Positions 50,561 to 57,523 of a stretch of 64,000 nucleotides of DNA are shown here, in pieces (position 1 is the first letter of the stretch; every line of letters starts with the position of its first letter). The stretch is from Methylomusa anaerophila (GTDB lineage Bacteria > Bacillota > Negativicutes > Sporomusales > Sporomusaceae): the NCBI RefSeq assembly GCF_003966895.1, contig NZ_AP018449.1:2435501-2499500 (forward strand), written 5' to 3'. The translations under genes were made by a program, and so were the position numbers. The notes under the pieces are model-generated. The model was given only the letters and a program-made list of their open reading frames with translations. It had not been told where the DNA came from and did not search any database.

Positions 50561-51328
50561 ATGACACTGACAGTTTTAATACTGGCGAAAAATGAAGAGA
50601 AAAATATCCGGGAGTGCATCGAAAGCGCCAAATTCGCCGATGAAATTATTGTTATTGATGATTTTAGCACCGACGACACCAAGGCGATTGCGGAAAGCCT
50701 GGGGGCCAAAGTATACCAGCGGGCCATGAACGGCGACTGGGGGGCGCAACAAACTTACGCCATTCAACTGGCCCGGACGGAATGGATTTTTTTCCTTGAT
50801 GCCGACGAGCGGATTCCCCCGGCATTGGCGGTTGAAATCCGGAATGCGGTTAAGCTTAATGAGAAATATACCTATAAAGTATCCCGGCTCAATCATATTA
50901 TGGGACAAGCGCTGCGCCACGGCGGGTGGTATCCTGATTTCGGCATTCATCTTTTGCCCCGGGAAGGAAGTTATGTCGAGGGTTTTGTGCATCCCCGGAT
51001 TCATCATAACTATCCTGAGAAACAGTTAAAGAATCATATGCTTCATTACCCATATACCAGTTGGGAGCATTACTTCAACAAGCTGAACCTCTACACCCGG
51101 CTGGCGGCCGAAAAGAACCGAAAAAACGGCAAGAAAGCCAACTTTTTCTTCGACATCATGATTAGACCGCATGTGGCGTTTTTCAAAATGTATATCCTGA
51201 AAGCCGGGTGGCGCGACGGCAAAGTCGGCTTCATCCTGGCTTCGTTTCACTACTGTTATACAATGGCGAAATATGTAAAGTTGTACTACTTGCAGAAGAC
51301 CAATAAAGACAATTATTCACCTTTATAA
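50561..51328 (+). CDS. Glycosyltransferase family 2 (WaaE/KdtX-like)
   Basis: ATG at 50561 follows GAGAGGTGGGGAG; 255 residues. GT-A fold with LTVLILAKNEEKNIRECIESAKFADEIIVIDDFSTDDT and the metal-binding FFLDADERIPP; HGGWYPDFGIHLLPR and the MLHYPYTSWEHYFNKLNLYTRLAAE end are typical of the WaaE/KdtX group, which adds a beta-glucose or similar sugar to inner-core heptose. Length agrees with WaaE (about 255). The C-terminal helix may associate with the membrane. Confidence 0.85.
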   Translation: MTLTVLILAKNEEKNIRECIESAKFADEIIVIDDFSTDDTKAIAESLGAKVYQRAMNGDWGAQQTYAIQLARTEWIFFLDADERIPPALAVEIRNAVKLNEKYTYKVSRLNHIMGQALRHGGWYPDFGIHLLPREGSYVEGFVHPRIHHNYPEKQLKNHMLHYPYTSWEHYFNKLNLYTRLAAEKNRKNGKKANFFFDIMIRPHVAFFKMYILKAGWRDGKVGFILASFHYCYTMAKYVKLYYLQKTNKDNYSPL

Positions 51329-51337
51329 TTTTCTACC

Positions 51338-51367
51338 TTGCATATTCTCTCTTTTTTTTGGTATAAT
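51338..51367 (+). promoter_or_regulatory. Promoter of the MazEF-type module
   Basis: TTGCAT at 51338-51343 and TATAAT at 51362-51367 with an 18-nt spacer, 38 nt before the antitoxin start. Probably repressed by its own products. Confidence 0.6.
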
Positions 51368-51405
51368 GTAATTACAAAGTAATAACAGTGGGAGGTTAAA
51401 CAATC

Positions 51406-51657
51406 ATGCAAGCGGATATTGTGAAAATCGGTAATTCCAGGGGAATAAGGCTTCCGGCCACGATACTTAAACAATGTGGCATAGGTTCTAAAGTGGAACT
51501 GGAAATCAAAGATAACAAGATTATTTTAAAGCCGGTTAAAACGCCACGGCAAGGGTGGGCCGCAGCATTTAAACGAATGAATCAAAATGATGACGATATT
51601 TTACTAATCCCTGATGATGTTGATGCCGACCTATTAGAGGAATGGAATGAAAATTGA
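51406..51657 (+). CDS. MazE-type antitoxin (AbrB fold)
   Basis: 83 residues, ATG after GGGAGGTTAAACAATC. The N-terminal VKIGNSRGIRLPATILKQCGIGSKVELEI is the MazE/AbrB DNA-binding hairpin; the acidic C-terminus (NDDDILLIPDDVDADLLEEWNEN) should wrap the toxin. It overlaps the toxin gene by 11 bases. It is not close in sequence to the antitoxin at 37595, so the two modules arrived separately. Confidence 0.88.
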   Translation: MQADIVKIGNSRGIRLPATILKQCGIGSKVELEIKDNKIILKPVKTPRQGWAAAFKRMNQNDDDILLIPDDVDADLLEEWNEN

Positions 51658-51973
51658 CCAATATTCCGTGTACTGGGTGGATTTAAACCCCACCCGAGGC
51701 GCGGAGATGAATAAGACAAGACCCTGTGTAGTTATCTCTCCACTGGAGATGAACACTTATTTGCGAACCATCATAATTGCACCGGTAACGAGGCGGGGCA
51801 GGGAGGGATACCCTACTCGTATAAAATTGGCTGTGAATGATGTATCAGGCTGGATTGTATTAGACCAAATCCGGGCTATAGATAAAACTAGACTCTGTGA
51901 AAAAATAGGGAATCTAACCAACGGCGAAATAGCAGAGGCAAAAAATATTATCAAGGAAATGCTGGTTGACTAA
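51647..51973 (+). CDS. MazF/PemK-type mRNA interferase toxin
   Basis: 108 residues. Opening YSVYWVDLNPTRGAEMNKTRPCVVISP is the MazF signature with the conserved Arg in the loop before the KTRP motif; TIIIAPVTRRGR and GWIVLDQIRAIDKTRL follow. MazF enzymes cut single-stranded mRNA at short motifs. Located inside the LPS core region between a GT2 gene and gmhA, it likely helps hold the locus. Confidence 0.92.
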   Translation: MKIDQYSVYWVDLNPTRGAEMNKTRPCVVISPLEMNTYLRTIIIAPVTRRGREGYPTRIKLAVNDVSGWIVLDQIRAIDKTRLCEKIGNLTNGEIAEAKNIIKEMLVD

Positions 51974-52051
51974 GACTACGCTTTTAATTTAATGTATATG
52001 GCGACAAGTAAGTAGATAACAAAATAACAAAAAAAATAAGGGTGCATTGCT

Positions 52052-52618
52052 ATGTTAGTTGAGAAAATTATGCAGGATCATGTTATTGTGGTCGAGAAAA
52101 CTAGGAAAGAATGTCTGGCCGATATTGAAACATTTGCCGGCCTTTGCAAAAAGGCTGTTTTGGCGGGAAGAACGGTTTTTTTCTGCGGCAATGGCGGGAG
52201 CGCCGCCGACAGCCAGCATTTGGCCGCCGAGTTTGTCGGCCGTTTCCAGAGAGAACGGCGGGCGTTGCCGGCTGTTGCCTTAACCACGGATACGTCAATT
52301 TTGACTGCTGTCGCCAATGACTATGGCTATGAATTGGTATTTGCGCGGCAGGTGGAAGCACTGGCCCGCCCGGGCGACGTGGTGGTGGGAATCAGTACGT
52401 CGGGCAGCAGCCCGAACGTTGTTGCCGCCATTGAACGGGCCAAAGCCGCCGGCGCCGCCGCCGTCGGCATGACCGGCGAAACAGGCGGCAAACTGGCCGA
52501 CCTGTGTGACGTATGCATCAAAGTGCCGTCTAACGTAACTGCCCGGATACAGGAAGCCCACATTCTGGTGGGACACATTATTTGTGAAATGATCGACGAG
52601 GTGCCGGCCGGTGTTTGA
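52052..52618 (+). CDS. gmhA: Sedoheptulose-7-phosphate isomerase
   Basis: 188 residues, ATG 13 nt after AAATAAGGGTGC. GmhA makes D-glycero-D-manno-heptose 7-phosphate, the first step to ADP-heptose. SIS-domain motifs FFCGNGGSAADSQHLAAEFVGRFQRER and GISTSGSSPNVVAAIERAKAAGA are diagnostic, and the C-terminal EAHILVGHIICEMID carries the conserved active-site residues. It overlaps the next kinase by 8 bases, so the two steps are coupled. Confidence 0.95.
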   Translation: MLVEKIMQDHVIVVEKTRKECLADIETFAGLCKKAVLAGRTVFFCGNGGSAADSQHLAAEFVGRFQRERRALPAVALTTDTSILTAVANDYGYELVFARQVEALARPGDVVVGISTSGSSPNVVAAIERAKAAGAAAVGMTGETGGKLADLCDVCIKVPSNVTARIQEAHILVGHIICEMIDEVPAGV

Positions 52619-53612
52619 CAATTATGCTTTGGCGGCGGAGTTTTTGGCCAGCCGGGTAAAAGATTGCCAGGTATTGGTCGTCGGTGATGTCATGCTGGAC
52701 AGGTATTATTTTGGCGAGGTGAAACGGATTTCGCCGGAAGCGCCTGTTCCCGTAACCCGGGTGCTGAGTGAGAAGGAAGTGCTGGGCGGGGCAGCCAACG
52801 TAGTGCGCAATTTGGCGCTGCTGGGCTGCCGGGTATTACTGGCGGGAATGACCGGCCAGGACAACAACCGCAATCGCATGACCAAGCTGCTGGCGGATAT
52901 CGGGGTTGAGGCTGACGGCCTCATTACCGGCAACCGGCCTACCACCACCAAGCTGCGGGTAATCGGCGGGCATCAGCAAATGCTGCGGCTTGATTTTGAA
53001 GATACCAGACCGGTTTCCCCGTCAGCGGTAAAAAAGCTGTGTCAGTATGTAGAGCAATCGATCCAAGCCGGGGTTGCCGCTATTATCATATCCGATTATG
53101 GGAAAGGCCTCTGTACTCCCGCTCTCTGCCAATGTGTCATCCAAGCCGCCAACCGGCATAAGATTCCGATAATTGTTGATCCTAAAGGTGACAATTGGTT
53201 GAAATACAGCGAAGCATACCTTTTAACACCCAATCTGAAAGAAATTAGTGAAGCTGTCCGGCGACCGGTCACCAATAGCGACAAAGCGGTAAAGCTGGCG
53301 GCGGATAAAGTGCGCCGGCGGTTCAAATTGTCGGGGGTTGTGGTGACCCGCTCGGAAAAAGGGTTGACTCTTATTGATGATGCCAGAGAAGTTCACATCC
53401 CGACACGGGCCCAGGAAGTATTTGATGTATCCGGCGCCGGTGACACGGTTATAGCTGTTTTGGGCGCCGCCCTGGCCGGCGGCCTCGACCTGGCTGATGC
53501 CGCTCAACTGGCTAATCTCGCCGCCGGCGTGGTAGTGGCCAAACTGGGAACGTATGCCATTAGCCGGGAAGAACTTGTGGAAGCTTTCGAGAGTTTTGTT
53601 AAGAGAGAATAG
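52611..53612 (+). CDS. D-glycero-beta-D-manno-heptose-7-phosphate kinase, copy 2
   Basis: 333 residues from GTG, overlapping gmhA. HldE domain-I type: VVGDVMLDRYYFGEVKRISPEAPVPV, VLGGAANVVRNLALLG, and the C-terminal EVFDVSGAGDTVIAVLGAAL with the catalytic GAGD. The R-I-S-P-E-A-P-V-P-V stretch is the standard HldE form, and overlap with gmhA makes this the more likely true heptose kinase. It produces heptose 1,7-bisphosphate for GmhB (55778). A degenerate CACAGAG repeat follows. Confidence 0.93.
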   Translation: MFDNYALAAEFLASRVKDCQVLVVGDVMLDRYYFGEVKRISPEAPVPVTRVLSEKEVLGGAANVVRNLALLGCRVLLAGMTGQDNNRNRMTKLLADIGVEADGLITGNRPTTTKLRVIGGHQQMLRLDFEDTRPVSPSAVKKLCQYVEQSIQAGVAAIIISDYGKGLCTPALCQCVIQAANRHKIPIIVDPKGDNWLKYSEAYLLTPNLKEISEAVRRPVTNSDKAVKLAADKVRRRFKLSGVVVTRSEKGLTLIDDAREVHIPTRAQEVFDVSGAGDTVIAVLGAALAGGLDLADAAQLANLAAGVVVAKLGTYAISREELVEAFESFVKRE

Positions 53613-53620
53613 GGGACGAA

Positions 53621-53660
53621 ACCGCAGAGACACCCTCTGCGCTCTCTGCGCCTCTGCGGT
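53621..53660. repeat. CACAGAG-family short inverted repeat
   Basis: ACCGCAGAGACACCCTCTGC and GCCTCTGCGGT face each other within 40 bp between the kinase and hldD. Same ends as the copies near 26373 and 55233. Confidence 0.6.
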
Positions 53661-53756
53661 AAAACGTTCTCTTCATTCCTTGCGATGCCAATAGATGTCA
53701 ATATATTAGCACAAAATCTTCACGTTAATAATAAAATTCTAAGGGGGCTTATACCC

Positions 53757-54719
53757 ATGATCATCGTTACCGGCGGCGCCGGTTTTATCGGCAGCAACCT
53801 GGTCCGCGGTTTAAATGAGAAGGGCCGGGAAGATATACTTATCGTAGATAACCTGACCAACGGCGAAAAGTGCAAAAACATGAATGCCTTGAAGTTTAAC
53901 GACTATATCGATAAGGAAACATTTAAACAGGCTGTAATTGACGGCTATTACGATGAAGCGGATATTAACGCCGTATTCCATATCGGCGCCTGCTCGGATA
54001 CTATGGAATACAACGGCCGGTACATGATGGACAATAACTATGAGTACAGCAAAGCGTTGCTGCACTTTTGCCTGGATCACCATGTTCCGTTTATTTATGC
54101 GTCCTCAGCCTCCGTTTATGGCAATGGCCGCAATGGTTTTAAGGAAAGTCCGGAATGTGAAGGAGCCCTCAATGTCTATGCGTTTTCCAAGATGCAATTT
54201 GACCGCTATGTCAGCCGCATTTTACCTCATGCTAAAAGTCAGGTCGTCGGCTTACGCTATTTTAATGTTTACGGACCGCAGGAAATGCATAAAGGCCGCA
54301 TGGCATCCATCGTTTACCAGTTATACAACCAATTGGCTAAAGACGGCGCCATTCGCTTATTTGAAGGCACCGACGGTTATGGCAACGGGGAGCAAAGGCG
54401 CGACTTTATCTATGTAAAAGACGTTGTTAAGGTCAACCTTTATTTCTGGCAAAAACCGAAACAGAGCGGCATATTCAACTGCGGAACCGGCCAGGCCCAC
54501 ACCTTCAATGCCGTTGCCGAAAGCGTAATCAGGGCCAAAGGACACGGCAAGATCGAATATATTCCCTTCCCTGAAACCCTGCAAGGCAAGTACCAAAGTT
54601 TTACCGAGGCGGACCCGTCCAAACTGCTGGCTGCCGGTTATAACGGGGGATTTCACACCTTAGAGGACGCAGTTAAGGATTATTGCCAATATCTCGATGA
54701 AAAAGGGGGATATCTGTAA
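53757..54719 (+). CDS. hldD: ADP-glyceromanno-heptose 6-epimerase
   Basis: ATG at 53757 is 9 nt after AAGGGGG; the frame is open further upstream but the Rossmann domain begins here. 320 residues. It converts ADP-D-glycero- to ADP-L-glycero-manno-heptose, the donor for heptosyltransferases. IIVTGGAGFIGSNLVRGL, ASSASVYGNGRNGF, VYAFSKMQFDRY (Y-x-x-x-K) and RYFNVYGPQEMHKGRMASIVY are the family markers; length fits (E. coli 310). Confidence 0.95.
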   Translation: MIIVTGGAGFIGSNLVRGLNEKGREDILIVDNLTNGEKCKNMNALKFNDYIDKETFKQAVIDGYYDEADINAVFHIGACSDTMEYNGRYMMDNNYEYSKALLHFCLDHHVPFIYASSASVYGNGRNGFKESPECEGALNVYAFSKMQFDRYVSRILPHAKSQVVGLRYFNVYGPQEMHKGRMASIVYQLYNQLAKDGAIRLFEGTDGYGNGEQRRDFIYVKDVVKVNLYFWQKPKQSGIFNCGTGQAHTFNAVAESVIRAKGHGKIEYIPFPETLQGKYQSFTEADPSKLLAAGYNGGFHTLEDAVKDYCQYLDEKGGYL

Positions 54720-54750
54720 TAACGGAAGATTCGATCAATAGATTCGATTA

Positions 54751-54778
54751 CCACAGAGACACAGAGGACCACAGAGGA
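54751..54778. repeat. CACAGAG repeat, left flank of GxxExxY gene
   Basis: CCACAGAGACACAGAGGACC followed by ACAGAGGA, 41 bp before the GxxExxY start. It is the inverse of the CTCTGTG repeat on the other side of the gene. Confidence 0.75.
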
Positions 54779-54818
54779 AATCATAGTAATAACTAGGACC
54801 CGATGGTGATGATGAGAG

Positions 54819-55223
54819 ATGATGAGAATGGATAAAGGTCATTCAAATGATGATATGGTTCATTTAACAGAAAAGATTATCGGGGCAGCAATAGAAGTTC
54901 ATAGAGTACTAGGGCCGGGTTATGCAGAAAGTGTATATGAAGAAGCTATGGCAACGGAGCTTACACTGAAGGATATTCCATTTGAAAGACAGAAGAAAAT
55001 TAGATTGAATTATAAAGGACATGTAGTTGGGGAAGGTCGACTAGATCTATTTGTTGACAATAAGGTAATTGTTGAACTTAAGGCAATCGACTGTATTTCC
55101 GCAATTCATACGGCTCAATTGTTATCATATTTAAAAATGATAAATATGTCCCTTGGCCTATTAATAAATTTCAATGTAAGTACTCTAAGACAAGGCATTA
55201 AACGAGTAATTTTATCAAAATAA
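54819..55223 (+). CDS. GxxExxY protein, PD-(D/E)XK nuclease-like
   Basis: 134 residues; three close ATG codons (54819, 54822, 54828) and only weak ribosome-binding signal. The name motif is GYAESVY (Gly34, Glu37, Tyr40). Asp76 in GEGRLDLF and Glu86-Leu-Lys88 in VIVELKAID fit the D-x(n)-E-x-K core of PD-(D/E)XK nucleases. The function of the family is not established. The codon use is more A/T-rich than its neighbours, and inverted CACAGAG/CTCTGTG repeats flank it within about 40 bp on the left and 10 bp on the right, so it looks like a transferred cassette. Confidence 0.85.
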   Translation: MMRMDKGHSNDDMVHLTEKIIGAAIEVHRVLGPGYAESVYEEAMATELTLKDIPFERQKKIRLNYKGHVVGEGRLDLFVDNKVIVELKAIDCISAIHTAQLLSYLKMINMSLGLLINFNVSTLRQGIKRVILSK

Positions 55224-55232
55224 ATTTTGCTT

Positions 55233-55270
55233 TTCTCTGTGTTCCTCTGTGTCCTCCGCGCCTCTGCGGT
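55233..55270. repeat. CTCTGTG repeat, right flank of GxxExxY gene
   Basis: TCTCTGTGTTCCTCTGTGTC then CTCCGCGCCTCTGCGGT, starting 9 bp after the GxxExxY stop, inverted relative to the left flank. Confidence 0.75.
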
Positions 55271-55342
55271 AAACCGTTCCCCGAATCTTATTCCATATAG
55301 TGCTGGATGACTTAAATCTAACAGCAAAGCGAGGTGAAACCA

Positions 55343-55639
55343 TTGAGTGTGATATTACTCCCCGAATCTGTTCGCGCCAAACTTGGCGATGCAGCCGATG
55401 ATTTTATTAAACTGCTCAACGAAGTGGCCGATGCCCGTACAGAGCAACAACGCATTACCGAATTTAAATTAAGTCAAGCGACTGACCTCGCCAAAGAGTT
55501 TACCGGTGTCAGAAAAGAAATAGCAGACGTTAGGGTTGAGATTAAAGAAACTAAGAGTGAAATAATTAAATGGATGTTTATATTCTGGATAGGTCAATTA
55601 GTGGCCATCTTTGGATTTTTGAAGTTTTTTGGAAAGTGA
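55343..55639 (+). CDS. Small coiled-coil protein with C-terminal membrane anchor
   Basis: TTG at 55343 is 6 nt after GAGGTG; a GTG at 55334 overlaps that site. 98 residues. A helical N-terminus (ESVRAKLGDAADDFIKLLNEVADARTEQQ) leads to a coiled coil (EFTGVRKEIADVRVEIKETKSEIIK) and one membrane helix (WMFIFWIGQLVAIFGFLKFF). Proteins of this layout are widespread and of unknown function, sometimes described as DUF1640-like; I do not assign it. A related 25-residue frame follows at once. Confidence 0.6.
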   Translation: MSVILLPESVRAKLGDAADDFIKLLNEVADARTEQQRITEFKLSQATDLAKEFTGVRKEIADVRVEIKETKSEIIKWMFIFWIGQLVAIFGFLKFFGK

Positions 55640-55647
55640 GGTAAAGT

Positions 55648-55725
55648 ATGAGCGAAGAACGCTTTGACCGCCTTGAAAAAATGATGGAGCAGCTTATCCG
55701 TATAGTAGGAAGCCCCTACCTCTAA
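55648..55725 (+). pseudogene. Truncated start of a coiled-coil gene, cut by a hairpin element
   Basis: ATG at 55648 after GTGAGGTAAAGT opens a 25-codon frame, MSEERFDRLEKMMEQLIRIV then GSPYL. The first 20 residues look like the beginning of the heptad coiled-coil proteins found at 39643 and 50077, but the frame ends inside the hairpin at 55713. It may be a remnant of a longer gene or a real short peptide. Confidence 0.4.
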
Positions 55726-55746
55726 GCGTTAGCGTAGGTGGTGGGA
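55713..55746. mobile_element. Possible IS200/IS605-type end hairpin (remnant)
   Basis: CCCCTACCTCTAAGCGTTAG then CGTAGGTGGTGGG forms an imperfect hairpin (CCTAC/GTAGG) of the kind found at the ends of IS200/IS605 elements. No transposase gene is nearby. Confidence 0.35.
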
Positions 55747-55777
55747 GTATGTCACATCTTTCTGTTAGGAGTTACAC

Positions 55778-56311
55778 ATGACGCAAAAAAAGCCCGCAGT
55801 CTTTTTCGACCGGGATGGAGTACTCAATATTGACCACGGCTACGTTCACCGCCGGGAGGATTTTGCGTGGATGCCCGGGGCGATTGAAGCCGTCAAGTGG
55901 TGCAAAGATAACGGGTGGTTGGTTTTTGTCATCACAAATCAGTCCGGTGTTGCCCGGGGCTTTTATACCGAGCAGCATGTAAGGGATCTGCATGCCTGTA
56001 TGAACCGGGAACTTAAACAGCACGGTACCGCCATCGACGCTTTCTACTATTGCCCGCATCACATTAGCGGAGTAGTGGAAGAATACTGCGTCAGCTGCAA
56101 CTGTCGCAAACCTGGACCGGGGATGATTCAACAGGCAATCGAAGAGTGGCCGGTGGACGCCGGACGGTCGATCCTGATCGGGGACAAAGCATCGGATGTT
56201 GCGGCGGCTCAGGCGGCAGGCATTCAGGGATATCTGTTTCCAGGCGGGAACCTACTAAAGTTTGTTAAAGCAATAATAACTAGTCAGCTTAAAGTAGGGA
56301 AATGCTTATAA
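55778..56311 (+). CDS. gmhB: D-glycero-beta-D-manno-heptose 1,7-bisphosphate 7-phosphatase
   Basis: 177 residues, ATG after GTTAGGAGTTACAC. HAD family, histidinol-phosphatase-like; removes the 7-phosphate to give heptose 1-phosphate for the hldC-like enzyme. FFDRDGVLNID (Asp11, Asp13), VITNQSGVARGFY and ILIGDKASDVAAAQAAG are the HAD motifs; CPHH...CVSCNCRKP is the zinc-binding loop typical of GmhB. The last residues KVGKCL and the TAA come from palindromic repeat copy J. Confidence 0.94.
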   Translation: MTQKKPAVFFDRDGVLNIDHGYVHRREDFAWMPGAIEAVKWCKDNGWLVFVITNQSGVARGFYTEQHVRDLHACMNRELKQHGTAIDAFYYCPHHISGVVEEYCVSCNCRKPGPGMIQQAIEEWPVDAGRSILIGDKASDVAAAQAAGIQGYLFPGGNLLKFVKAIITSQLKVGKCL

Positions 56312-56418
56312 ACCGCCATCTGCGTCGTTACTCCTGTGGTCCTCGCTCCGACGTACAGCCAGTACGCCTCCGCTCCGGTCCTCGTCGCGCCTAGCATCTG
56401 ACGATTTCTAAGCATTTC
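56298..56418. repeat. ERIC-like palindromic repeat, copy J (short form, compensated arms)
   Basis: 121 bp. Arms are GAAATGCTTA and TAAGCATTTC, so the C-to-A change in the left arm is matched by a G-to-T change in the right arm. The left end supplies the stop codon of gmhB. Confidence 0.85.
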
Positions 56419-56461
56419 GTGAGAATCTATGTTCGAGTAAATACAAGTGAGGGTTTCGTTT

Positions 56462-57523
56462 ATGACTCAGTATAAAAATATTCAGTACAAAAACATATTG
56501 GTGCATTCCTTGGTCAATATCGGCGATGTTTTACTTTCCACCAGTGCCGTCGCTTTGCTCAAGAAGACCTATCCCCAGGCGAAAGTCACAATGATGGTGC
56601 GTCCGGTGGCGGCGGGTCTTATCCGGAATAATCCGGTTGTTGATAATGTAATAGTTTACGACTATAAGGCAAAGCACAAATCTGTCGCCAGCATGCTGAA
56701 AATGGCCGGAACGCTGCGCGAGCAGAAATTTGACCTGGCAGTCTCCTTTGACCGCAAGCTTCGGCCGGCGCTCCTGACCTGGCTGGCAGGCATACCTGTG
56801 CGGGTAGGCCCGGACAGGGTCTTTGGCGATAAACCCAGTCATGTGACGAAACTGTTCACCCATACGGTAAAGATACCTCACGATATCGTCAATACGCTGC
56901 AGGCTGAAACCTACCAGGCAATTGTCCGGGGTTTTTCCGGCGCCACCGGCTCATGTAAACCGGTGATGGCCAAGATTATGCCGGCGAACGAAAAGAAAGC
57001 CCGGGAACTGTTTGCCACATTGCCGCTGAGAAAAAATAAGATCGCGCTGTGCGTGAAGGGTACTTTTCCTTTAAAAACCTGGCCCAAGGAACGCTTTGCC
57101 GAAGTTATTGACCGGCTGTTCTGGAAAATCGACGCCGCTTTTTTCATCGTCGGCGCGCCGGAAGATAAAGACTATGCCGCTGAGGTCATTGCGCTTGCCA
57201 AGACGCCTGTGGCCAATTTTTGCGGCAGGACGGAACTGGGAGATTTGGCGGCAGTATTAAAACAAACGGACTTGTTTATTACGGTTGACACTGGAGCAAC
57301 GCATATTGGGGCAACTCAAGACGTGCCTATGGTGGTCATTTATGGATGTACGTCCCCTAAACGCTGGCATCCCTTAAGTGACAATACAGTGGTGCTTACA
57401 ACTGATGAAGCATGTTGTCCTTGCGCTGTGTCGGCTGACCAATGCCCGGAGCATCAATGTATGAATGGAATCAGTGTTAACAGGGTGCTGGAAAAAATAT
57501 ACGAACTTACCGAAGAAAGATAA
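56462..57523 (+). CDS. Glycosyltransferase family 9, copy 6
   Basis: ATG at 56462 is 8 nt after GAGGG; 353 residues. NILVHSLVNIGDVLLSTSAVALLKKTYPQAK and VDTGATHIGATQDVPMVVIYGCTSP are the GT9 signatures, with a C-terminal CCPCAVSADQCPEHQCM cluster. It is most like copy 1 (38263). The stop overlaps the next GT9 start by one base (TAATG). The sugar is not deducible. Confidence 0.87.
   Translation: MTQYKNIQYKNILVHSLVNIGDVLLSTSAVALLKKTYPQAKVTMMVRPVAAGLIRNNPVVDNVIVYDYKAKHKSVASMLKMAGTLREQKFDLAVSFDRKLRPALLTWLAGIPVRVGPDRVFGDKPSHVTKLFTHTVKIPHDIVNTLQAETYQAIVRGFSGATGSCKPVMAKIMPANEKKARELFATLPLRKNKIALCVKGTFPLKTWPKERFAEVIDRLFWKIDAAFFIVGAPEDKDYAAEVIALAKTPVANFCGRTELGDLAAVLKQTDLFITVDTGATHIGATQDVPMVVIYGCTSPKRWHPLSDNTVVLTTDEACCPCAVSADQCPEHQCMNGISVNRVLEKIYELTEER

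Noticed and set aside
1269..56418. Palindromic elements as integron attC sites or as CRISPR repeats
   Set aside because: They lack the attC core site pattern and any integrase, are spread over the window on both orientations, and are not regularly spaced.
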